Part shown: one piece after another, positions 5,852 through 10,086 of the stretch | Numbering within the stretch: position 1 is the stretch's first letter | Layout of the letters: each line of letters begins with the position of its first letter | Source of the DNA: Candidatus Bathyarchaeota archaeon | GTDB lineage: Archaea > Thermoproteota > Bathyarchaeia > Bathyarchaeales > Bathyarchaeaceae | Length of the DNA: 10,086 bases | Assembly (NCBI GenBank): GCA_029883255.1 | Contig: JAOUJL010000040.1 | Location: 1-10,086, forward strand | Direction of reading: 5' to 3' | Position numbers and translations under genes: made by a program | The notes under the pieces: generated by a model | What the model saw: only the letters and a program-made list of their open reading frames with translations | What the model was told of the DNA's origin: nothing | The model's database searches: none

Positions 5852-6397
5852 TTACCATATAACTCCACGATAATCACGCGGTCTACCATGTCTCAGTCTT
5901 TTGATAACATTCCATATCATCCAAGCTAATAGTGAACCTCCCACTCCATAGGTGCTGAGAGCTTCTAGGATGTGTTTGATTATTCCGAAGATTTTGTCGA
6001 TTGGGAATGGTTCGGATGGGGGTGGAGATGTGGTCACTTCAATCTGAGCAGTTCCAGACACATCAAAATGCATGTCGACACTACCAGTAACGAACATTTC
6101 TTTATGTCCATCTCCATAATAGGTAATTTTACAATTTTCTTCCGTCTCGATTCTTTCGACTTTGTTAAAAACGCTTTCATTCTCATCAGAAGAATCAATG
6201 TTGACGTTCACACCCATAGTAACACTACCACTAACAAACATTTCTTTGTGTCCGTCTTTATAATAGACAATTTTGACATTTTCTCCCGTTTCGATTCTTT
6301 CGATTTCCTTGGAAACGTTCTCACTATCAGCAAAAACATGAGGAAAATGGCTTAGAAGCAAGAGACAAGTGATAGTTACTAGAGTTAATTTATGCAT
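5852..6397 (-). CDS. secreted, membrane-anchored protein with two 48-residue repeats
   Basis: The 181-residue product begins with a signal peptide (hydrophobic core about residues 4-17, probable cleavage after the VFA at 21-23). Two copies of a beta-rich unit follow, at about 30-77 and 78-125. Both carry the sequence ERIET-EN-KI-YY-DGHKEMFV-GSV, each ending in short alternating strands. A proline-rich spacer (SPPPSEPFP, 124-132) leads to a probable membrane helix at about 147-166 and a basic tail (KRLRHGRPRDYR). The expected topology is outside-facing repeats with the C-terminal tail inside. I do not recognise the family. The repeats resemble a simple extracellular beta meander, perhaps binding a surface partner, but no function can be assigned. 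A TTTAAA box at 6432-6437 suggests its own promoter with an approximately 11-nt leader. Confidence 0.8.
   Translation of the reverse strand: MHKLTLVTITCLLLLSHFPHVFADSENVSKEIERIETGENVKIVYYKDGHKEMFVSGSVTMGVNVNIDSSDENESVFNKVERIETEENCKITYYGDGHKEMFVTGSVDMHFDVSGTAQIEVTTSPPPSEPFPIDKIFGIIKHILEALSTYGVGGSLLAWMIWNVIKRLRHGRPRDYRGVIW
6083..6160 (-). repeat. internal gene repeat, copy 2 (downstream copy in the protein)
   Basis: This 78-nt segment matches 6227-6304 at a 144-nt offset (48 codons). I count about 64 of 78 identical bases by eye. Most differences are synonymous or conservative. Confidence 0.8.
6227..6304 (-). repeat. internal gene repeat, copy 1
   Basis: Partner of 6083-6160. The high DNA identity suggests a fairly recent in-frame tandem duplication. 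Confidence 0.8.
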
Positions 6398-6431
6398 AGC
6401 TACCGAGTGTTATACTGCGCGTTGGAGACTC

Positions 6432-6437
6432 TTTAAA
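6432..6437 (-). promoter_or_regulatory. candidate TATA box of the repeat-containing secreted protein
   Basis: TTTAAA lies 35 nt before the ATG on the minus strand. Confidence 0.4.
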
Positions 6438-6571
6438 GTTGTTGACATGAACAAATCAAATTTTCAAGACGGTGAAAATTGATGATGTGCAGAAGACCAG
6501 ATAGGGGTGCGGTCTGTTAATTTCGAGTTTTTTCTTCTTTTGAGGACAACAAATTCGTAGAATTTGAAAAA

Positions 6572-6580
6572 TTTTTAAAT
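6572..6580 (+). promoter_or_regulatory. candidate TATA box of the two-helix membrane protein
   Basis: TTTTTAAAT is centred 27 nt before GTG 6603, which is the spacing of a leaderless archaeal transcript. Confidence 0.5.
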
Positions 6581-6581
6581 G

Positions 6582-6597
6582 AAGATCTTGTGATCTT
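6582..6597 (+). promoter_or_regulatory. possible operator: AAGATC-TTGT-GATCTT
   Basis: A perfect 6-bp inverted repeat with a 4-nt spacer begins 2 nt after the TATA box and ends 5 nt before the GTG. A protein bound here would block polymerase loading, so it is a candidate repressor site for the gene at 6603. Confidence 0.45.
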
Positions 6598-6602
6598 ACA
6601 TT

Positions 6603-6977
6603 GTGGAATTAAAAATGGAACAAGATAAACAAATCGATATATGGCTAGCAGAATATCAGGCATGTCATTCAAATCGTAATCATTATGAGACCATCGCTTG
6701 GACAATAGGTTCTATATTTATAGTTGCATCATTCACTTTATTTGGCATCTCCTTTTGGGAAGAACTTGCTAATGGCTCCGTTGCAGTCTGGTTATTAGGA
6801 TTTTTTTCATTGTTATTAATGGGTATCTGGTTATCTTATGTTGTTTATGTACAAGAGTACGTTAAAGCATCTCAAAAGCGCTTGTGGAAGATAGAGGAAG
6901 AGCTTCAAGGAAAAAAATATGATATACAACTACACACAACAATCAAGAGTAAAAAGCGGATTCTTAGAGGGAGATAG
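6603..6977 (+). CDS. small membrane protein with two helices and a coiled-coil tail
   Basis: The 124-residue product has a polar N-terminal segment including NRNHYET (residues 24-30). Two membrane helices follow at about 32-50 and 60-83, joined by a short acidic loop (WEELANGS), and then a charged helical C-terminal region (85-124, rich in Lys, Arg and Glu). Both termini are probably cytoplasmic. No catalytic motif is visible. The overall shape, a polar helix before a two-helix hairpin and a basic tail, occurs in many uncharacterised prokaryotic membrane proteins. GTG 6603 falls exactly where the TATA box predicts transcription to begin, so leaderless translation is likely. ATG 6615, four codons in, is the alternative; neither has a GGTGA. 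Confidence 0.75.
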   Translation: MELKMEQDKQIDIWLAEYQACHSNRNHYETIAWTIGSIFIVASFTLFGISFWEELANGSVAVWLLGFFSLLLMGIWLSYVVYVQEYVKASQKRLWKIEEELQGKKYDIQLHTTIKSKKRILRGR

Positions 6978-7076
6978 ATTACAGCTTCATTGTTACATTT
7001 AGTGATTCTAGTATGGCTTGTTAGGCTCTTTGTAGTTTGATCGCACGCGCTCATTGGTATTTCAGTTATGGAAAAG

Positions 7077-7085
7077 CTTTATTTT
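7077..7085 (+). promoter_or_regulatory. candidate promoter (BRE plus TATA) ahead of a structured RNA
   Basis: CTTTATTTT is preceded by a purine-rich GGAAAA that fits a BRE, and would start transcription near 7107. A second box, TTATAAA at 7096-7102, is closer but would start inside the first stem. Confidence 0.4.
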
Positions 7086-7113
7086 CTTCCATCTCTTATA
7101 AACAGAGTAGTTC

Positions 7114-7204
7114 TCGGCGGTGAGGTTCAGTAGGGACAGCTCGCCTCACATGCATGTGCGCCTTATGCACTCTGGCGGGCATCACTGACCTTCACCTTTA
7201 CCGA
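7114..7204 (+). ncRNA. candidate structured RNA (long stem-loop)
   Basis: Bases 7119-7131 pair with 7184-7196: 13 positions with one G-U pair and one mismatch. Outside this, TCGG 7114-7117 pairs with CCGA 7201-7204. Inside, beyond an asymmetric loop (7132-7138 opposite 7181-7183), GCTCGCC 7139-7145 pairs with GGCGGGC 7174-7180 with one U-G pair. TGCAT 7151-7155 with ATGCA 7165-7169 can close the apex. The element is clearly richer in G+C than its AT-rich flanks and follows a promoter-like sequence, but it ends 1 nt before the stop codon of the opposing gene. It could therefore be a stand-alone RNA, that gene's 3' end, or a relic of an inverted-repeat element. It does not match tRNA, SRP RNA or RNase P. 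It has an internal pocket reminiscent of H/ACA guides, but the ACA position does not fit well. Confidence 0.45.
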
Positions 7205-7205
7205 A

Positions 7206-7763
7206 CTACATCGATGGCTTTAGAACCTCTTTCACAAGTTTGTCCCAATCATCAATCGGAATCCTCGTTTTAATTTCTGAATTGTAAGGGTTCCTGAATC
7301 CATCGAGAAAAATGACGCAACGAATATGGCAATAAAATGTGGAATGGAGCACGCCTTTAAGTTTCTCAATCTTTTCTTTCGGAAACGTCAAAGAAATTTG
7401 AGCTTCGCCAACAGAATTTGAGCTAATCATTCTCCTATAGAGGTCACAATCAGAACCGATCACAAATTGCGTACCGTCGTCCCTGAGGAATTTTACATTA
7501 AAAAGGATTCTATCAACGGTTATCTCCGATTCCATCTTATTGTGTATCCGTAATGGAATAGTCAGTGTCGGATAACCAGTTTCATAATAGTAATGATCCA
7601 GTCTTACTTCACGAAGGTCTAACTCAATGTTAGGAGTAGGGTTCTTTCTTTCTGCGATATAGCGAGAAATAGCTTTTCGACATATTTCAGACCAATTGAC
7701 CTCGGATAGCTTATCCATATCGGCTTTTAGCTGATCGGGAACACTTATTGTAACGTTTGGCAT
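7206..7763 (-). CDS. ribbon-helix-helix protein fused to a beta-rich domain
   Basis: From the ATG at 7763 the product is 185 residues. Residues 1-40 form a ribbon-helix-helix DNA-binding domain: strand NVTISV, helix PDQLKADMDKL, turn, and helix NWSEICRKAISRYIAER, the style of small antitoxin-like archaeal regulators. The rest (about 45-175) alternates hydrophobic and polar residues in strand-like segments (HYYYETGYPTLTIPLRIHN, ITVDRILFNVKFL, GEAQISLTF) and probably forms a beta sandwich that could sense a ligand or partner. It ends with a short helix. Most ribbon-helix-helix proteins lack such a domain, and no toxin gene is adjacent. An in-frame ATG at 7784 would add seven residues (MYDCVIS). 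TATA-like boxes at 7786-7793 and 7805-7811 fit the 7763 and 7784 starts respectively. Confidence 0.75.
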   Translation of the reverse strand: MPNVTISVPDQLKADMDKLSEVNWSEICRKAISRYIAERKNPTPNIELDLREVRLDHYYYETGYPTLTIPLRIHNKMESEITVDRILFNVKFLRDDGTQFVIGSDCDLYRRMISSNSVGEAQISLTFPKEKIEKLKGVLHSTFYCHIRCVIFLDGFRNPYNSEIKTRIPIDDWDKLVKEVLKPSM

Positions 7764-7804
7764 ACTGATCACACAGTCATACACGATAAATAAGTGGACA
7801 CAAG

Positions 7805-7811
7805 TATTAAA
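7805..7811 (-). promoter_or_regulatory. possible TATA box of the ribbon-helix-helix fusion gene
   Basis: TTTAATA on the minus strand implies a transcript start near 7782, giving an approximately 20-nt leader for the ATG at 7763. TTATTTAT at 7786-7793 competes and would make that ATG leaderless. Confidence 0.35.
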
Positions 7812-7836
7812 GCTTTTCTACTGTGTGAGCGCGAGC

Positions 7837-7929
7837 CTATCCTTGTGTTTGAGCGCTCCTAATCCGCTTCTTGAGAGCGATCTCACTGACCTTGGAAATG
7901 TTTAAGCCCAATTCTTTGGCTTTTTCCAC
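7837..7929 (-). pseudogene. remnant of a second ribbon-helix-helix protein
   Basis: The minus-strand frame ending at TAG 7837-7839 reads VEKAKELGLNISKVSEIALK and then KRIRSAQTQG. This is the two-helix half of an antitoxin-like ribbon-helix-helix domain. The N-terminal strand that should precede it is absent. Upstream the frame runs straight into the CG tract at 7932-7941 and reaches a stop at 7966-7968. The only possible start is GTG 7929, without a ribosome-binding site. I read it as a broken gene truncated at or beside the CG tract. It lies just upstream of the intact ribbon-helix-helix fusion gene, so it may be the residue of a related or duplicated regulator. Confidence 0.5.
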
Positions 7930-7931
7930 GA

Positions 7932-7941
7932 CGCGCGCGCG
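7932..7941. repeat. (CG)5 tract
   Basis: It sits 3 nt beyond the point where the ribbon-helix-helix remnant loses recognisable sequence. Confidence 0.75.
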
Positions 7942-8047
7942 ATGACCCCAGTCTCCGCTACCTAACTATCCCGGAAGCAAAAACGAGTAGGACCACAAGG
8001 CTGGATAGACGACTGAAAAATCCGCCAAAACCATTAACAAAGACGCC

Positions 8048-8143
8048 TCAAAGCAGTAACAGTGTGAAGATTAGTAGGGCTACACCTATAATTAGCACTG
8101 CTAATCCTGAGAGGGCTATTTTGTCTCTAAAATTTTTGAGCAT
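8048..8143 (-). CDS. 31-residue single-helix membrane peptide
   Basis: On the minus strand an ATG at 8143 opens a 31-codon frame ending in TGA. The peptide starts MLKNFRDKIALSG and continues as one uninterrupted hydrophobic helix (about residues 10-31, Leu, Ile, Val and Gly) to the C-terminus. The positive N-terminus predicts a cytoplasmic N-terminus. Tiny membrane proteins of this design are widespread in archaea and usually missed. There is no GGTGA before the ATG. TTTAATAT at 8180-8187 could place the transcript start near 8158, giving an approximately 15-nt leader. The function is unknown. The frame could be fortuitous, but random sequence seldom gives such a clean amphipathic-start plus helix pattern. 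Confidence 0.5.
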   Translation of the reverse strand: MLKNFRDKIALSGLAVLIIGVALLIFTLLLL

Positions 8144-8336
8144 GGCTCTGGCCCTGTTTAAAAGGAATGCGGAAATGTAATATTAAATCTTCTGACACAA
8201 TAAACAAAATCTAAACTAGATATCAAAAATCAAACACAATAAAATAAACCACACAGTTTCAATTCATTAATTTAAAATTTAATAGCACACGCTTTTCACA
8301 TCACTTTCCACACTATCCTTACCCACACGAAAAAAC

Positions 8337-8420
8337 ATGGCGATTAATCAATGAAAGGTAAAATCCACCATTGTAGAAACATTAACAGACAACCTAAAAG
8401 AAGTGTTAATCGACGAATAA
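8337..8420 (+). pseudogene. possible small ORF interrupted by an in-frame TGA
   Basis: ATG 8337 reads MAINQ, then TGA (8352-8354), then in the same frame KVKSTIVETLTDNLKEVLIDE, then TAA. The second part looks like a regular amphipathic helix, which is why I note it. It may be a degraded small gene, a gene end, or chance. Confidence 0.25.
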
Positions 8421-8422
8421 AA

Positions 8423-8430
8423 GCGCGCGC
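8423..8430. repeat. GCGCGCGC tract
   Basis: It starts 3 nt after the TAA of the broken small frame and lies 22 nt beyond the stop of the minus-strand coiled-coil gene. Confidence 0.7.
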
Positions 8431-8451
8431 TCACTAAGGAACATCAGTCTA

Positions 8452-9231
8452 CTAAGGTGCTGTAGCCATATAGAAATATTGGTTCCCCTTGGCTGTGATG
8501 AATCTGAATTCATACGTTACTCCTGATATGAAGCCTCCAGTTCTTGTCACTCTGACTGTTGCTTGGTTGCCAGAACTTAATGTGACCGAAGATGGATTCA
8601 TTGTAGCATATTCGTCATTTACTCGAACTTCAACTATGGTGAGATCTGCTGTTCCAGTGTTTATCACGGTGAATGATGCATTATCATCATTCCAAGCAAG
8701 ACCAACGATTTTAAGCTCCTCTGTTGGTATGATCGTCCACCCTTCGTACAAAATCACGCAACAGAAGCTGTTTCCTCTGGCTGTGATAAACCTAAACTGA
8801 TATGAATCACCATCTCTAAAGCCATCGGCAAAATACTTCAAACCGTGTAAAGTGATTTGTCCCGTTTGTCCTGGAATCAATGTTTCATTTCCAACCCATC
8901 CAGGACTTGAACTATTGAGTACATCGTCTACGCGAACTTCCGATATTGTTACCTCTGCTGTTCCTATGTGCATTATCATAAACGAAATAGATTGAGGTTC
9001 ATCCATAGTCGGGTAACTAACAACAAGCAATTGTTCGCTGACTCTGCTTTCCAATTCGTTAACACTAGTTTCAAGTTCTGGATTTTGGGTTTCTAAGTCA
9101 CTGATCTTGCTTTCCAAATCGCTGACCTTGCTTTCAAGTTCCTTTGCTCCAGCATATAACCAAGCACTAAATCCAGCTAAAACTACAATCAAACAGAAAC
9201 ATATCGCTAATGCAACTTTGTTTTTTCCCAT
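8452..9231 (-). CDS. membrane-anchored coiled-coil protein with two tandem beta domains
   Basis: The 259-residue product has an N-terminal signal anchor (about residues 6-27). A coiled coil of heptad-like repeats follows (ELESKVSDLESKISDLE, continuing to about 66). Two related beta-sandwich domains come next, at about 80-163 and 184-257. Their correspondence is visible: HIGTAEVTISEVRVDD with NTGTADLTIVEVRVND, and YQFRFITARGNSF with YEFRFITAKGNQY. The anchor, stalk and paired-domain layout suggests an outward-facing surface protein. The domains resemble CARDB-like or other Ig-like folds of archaeal surface proteins, and the ligand is unknown. The start is firm: GGTGA (TCACC 9238-9242) lies 6 nt before the ATG, and TTTTAA (9270-9275) is the likely TATA box. 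Confidence 0.85.
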   Translation of the reverse strand: MGKNKVALAICFCLIVVLAGFSAWLYAGAKELESKVSDLESKISDLETQNPELETSVNELESRVSEQLLVVSYPTMDEPQSISFMIMHIGTAEVTISEVRVDDVLNSSSPGWVGNETLIPGQTGQITLHGLKYFADGFRDGDSYQFRFITARGNSFCCVILYEGWTIIPTEELKIVGLAWNDDNASFTVINTGTADLTIVEVRVNDEYATMNPSSVTLSSGNQATVRVTRTGGFISGVTYEFRFITAKGNQYFYMATAP

Positions 9232-9237
9232 TTTTGT

Positions 9238-9242
9238 TCACC
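9238..9242 (-). promoter_or_regulatory. GGTGA ribosome-binding site of the coiled-coil surface protein
   Basis: A consensus site with 6-nt spacing to the ATG at 9231. Confidence 0.6.
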
Positions 9243-9269
9243 ATCAGTGGGTTTATGGAGACCACAGCC

Positions 9270-9275
9270 TTAAAA
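9270..9275 (-). promoter_or_regulatory. TATA box of the coiled-coil surface protein
   Basis: TTTTAA within CTTTTAAG on the minus strand puts the transcript start near 9247, a few bases before GGTGA. Confidence 0.5.
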
Positions 9276-9422
9276 GTTATGAATTTCAAATCTAACTCGG
9301 AGCTAATTTCCGACAGTCATTACTATATTAAGCAAAGGCTGACCAAAGTCAAGCTATAGGTATATGAAAGGCTTTAGAAGCTGATTCCCTTCCGAGGAGA
9401 TTTGCAAAGAGTAAGACGAGAA

Positions 9423-9431
9423 GCGCGCGTG
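9423..9431. repeat. GCGCGCGTG alternating tract
   Basis: It lies 25 nt past the stop of the four-helix membrane gene (minus strand). The rest of gap 9296-9455 shows only a weak 5-bp hairpin (TCGGA 9297-9301 with TCCGA 9309-9313). Confidence 0.6.
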
Positions 9432-9455
9432 AACCTCTATCGGAAACGCACCGTT

Positions 9456-9896
9456 CTATTTTTTTCGTTCAAGTTTCGAGCTGATGGCGCCAAAGATCGT
9501 CCCTGCAACACCCAACCAGGGTCCGATTAGAGCATTAAGCATTTTTCCTTCGAACTTTTCTGGATATGCGAGGGTGAAAACTATAACCAGTATAGATATG
9601 CAGAAACCTATGGCTGACATTACTGTGGCAAGTTTTATCCCAACTCTGTAGCCTAGAATATGTATGGCTCCGCCGAAGATCATCAGGGTTGCGAGTAAGA
9701 TTAAGGTCAGGGGAATAACTACTGCAGCTTGGTCCACGGCTTGTGTCAATCCAATAATCGCCGAATATTTTGTGGAAAGCCAAGGCAGAAATAAGGCAGC
9801 CAACAATGTTATGCCTGCGGTAATGGACACACCACCCTGCACAAGAACATCTGTAGTCTGGTTTTTTTCTTCTCTCTCGCGCACAGCTTCACTCAA
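9456..9896 (-). CDS. four-helix integral membrane protein
   Basis: The 146-residue product has a charged N-terminus (SEAVREREEKN) and four membrane helices at about residues 22-40, 56-82, 86-110 and 122-140, with a basic C-terminus (KLERKK). Both ends are expected in the cytoplasm. A PWLS motif ends helix 1 and a GPWLG motif lies in helix 4; neither identifies a family I know. The best start is TTG 9896, preceded by GGATGAT, a partial ribosome-binding site. No in-frame ATG exists upstream before a stop, and GTG a few codons later is the alternative. A TATAAG box at 9927-9932 would give a short leader. Confidence 0.75.
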   Translation of the reverse strand: MSEAVREREEKNQTTDVLVQGGVSITAGITLLAALFLPWLSTKYSAIIGLTQAVDQAAVVIPLTLILLATLMIFGGAIHILGYRVGIKLATVMSAIGFCISILVIVFTLAYPEKFEGKMLNALIGPWLGVAGTIFGAISSKLERKK

Positions 9897-9926
9897 CTTA
9901 TCATCCTTTGAAATGTCAACGAATAA

Positions 9927-9932
9927 CTTATA
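9927..9932 (-). promoter_or_regulatory. candidate TATA box of the four-helix membrane protein
   Basis: TATAAG on the minus strand, about 34 nt before TTG 9896. Confidence 0.35.
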
Positions 9933-9960
9933 CTAATAACTTACCCTCGCTTTTGAGTCT

Positions 9961-9967
9961 CGCGCGC
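9961..9967. repeat. CGCGCGC tract
   Basis: It lies in the 90-nt gap between the right-edge gene's stop and the four-helix membrane gene. Confidence 0.6.
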
Positions 9968-9986
9968 CCAAATATTAGTATTAGCT

Positions 9987-10086
9987 TCATTTTTCAACAA
10001 CTTTGTATTCTTGCTCGTTTTTCACGCCTAATCCAAGCTCAACAGCTCGGCGAATCTGAGTGTAACTCCACGGGTCGTCCTTCAAG
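9987..10086 (-). CDS. C-terminal end of a protein, possibly DUF362-like (partial)
   Basis: The minus-strand frame entering at the right edge gives 32 residues ending at TGA 9987-9989: LKDDPWSYTQIRRAVELGLG and then VKNEQEYKVVEK. The arrangement of an Asp-Pro turn, a helix ending in A-x-ELGLG, and a final charged strand is like the ending of DUF362 iron-sulfur proteins and some related enzymes. Only the tail is visible, so this is a weak family suggestion. That a gene ends here is better supported: the sequence is regular and non-repetitive and fits the neighbouring minus-strand genes. Confidence 0.5.
   Translation of the reverse strand, partial: LKDDPWSYTQIRRAVELGLGVKNEQEYKVVEK

Larger units (their letters stand above)
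8144..8451. other. 308-nt AT-rich, strand-skewed gap
   Basis: No intact gene is seen. Within it, 8221-8336 is very poor in G on the plus strand (I count about 30 C and 4 G in 116 nt), with long A-runs and ACAC-like sequence. A broken small reading frame (8337-8420) and a CG tract (8423-8430) follow. There are no repeats of origin-box type and no replication gene nearby. Confidence 0.6.

Noticed and set aside
7119..7196. Box C/D-like or H/ACA guide RNA
   Set aside because: A GTGATG and a CTGA can be found on the minus strand, but box C is imperfect and no internal boxes are seen; ACA at 7208-7210 is too far from the pocket for a standard H/ACA guide.
8221..8336. Replication origin
   Set aside because: AT-rich and skewed, but no repeated origin-recognition boxes and no Cdc6/Orc1 or other replication gene in the window.
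1..10086. CRISPR array, tRNA or insertion sequence
   Set aside because: No regularly spaced direct repeats, no cloverleaf pattern, and no transposase or terminal inverted repeats were seen on either strand.

Overview
The window looks like a chromosome segment from a mesophilic archaeon. Candidate TATA boxes (T/A-rich octamers) sit about 25 nt before the expected transcript starts. Several genes then have a GGTGA ribosome-binding site 5-6 nt before an ATG or GTG, and others look leaderless. The protein style (a ribbon-helix-helix protein with an 'EVNWSE' helix, short cysteine-rich proteins, membrane-anchored beta-sandwich proteins) reminds me of Bathyarchaeia, but that is an impression and not a phylogenetic result.

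Layout. At the left edge is the end of an SRPBCC-fold gene (+), followed directly by an alpha/beta hydrolase that lacks its N-terminal part (+), then a class I methyltransferase (+). Two minus-strand genes follow: a 12-cysteine protein and a SagB/ThcOx-type nitroreductase. Next come a polytopic membrane protein (+) and a large amidase (+), which is richer in G+C than its neighbours in the lines I counted. Then come a 63-residue four-cysteine protein (-), a secreted, anchored protein built from two 48-residue repeats (-), and a two-helix membrane protein (+). The right third is mostly minus strand: a ribbon-helix-helix/beta-domain fusion, the remnant of a second such protein, a 31-residue membrane peptide, a coiled-coil protein with two tandem beta domains, a four-helix membrane protein, and the end of a gene at the right edge. 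Most genes appear to be separate transcription units with their own promoters; I see no long operon and no shared pathway.

The most unusual feature is the intergenic DNA. Almost every gap contains a run of pure alternating C and G (7-12 nt), or a longer alternating purine-pyrimidine stretch of CG, CA and TG steps. These runs are nearly absent from conserved coding sequence. In two cases a run lies where a gene appears to lose its N-terminal part, and one nearly fills an 18-nt gap between convergent genes. The gap at 6978-7205 also holds a long, well-formed stem-loop behind a candidate promoter, which I propose as a structured RNA. I find no tRNA, rRNA, CRISPR array, insertion sequence or recognised defence system.
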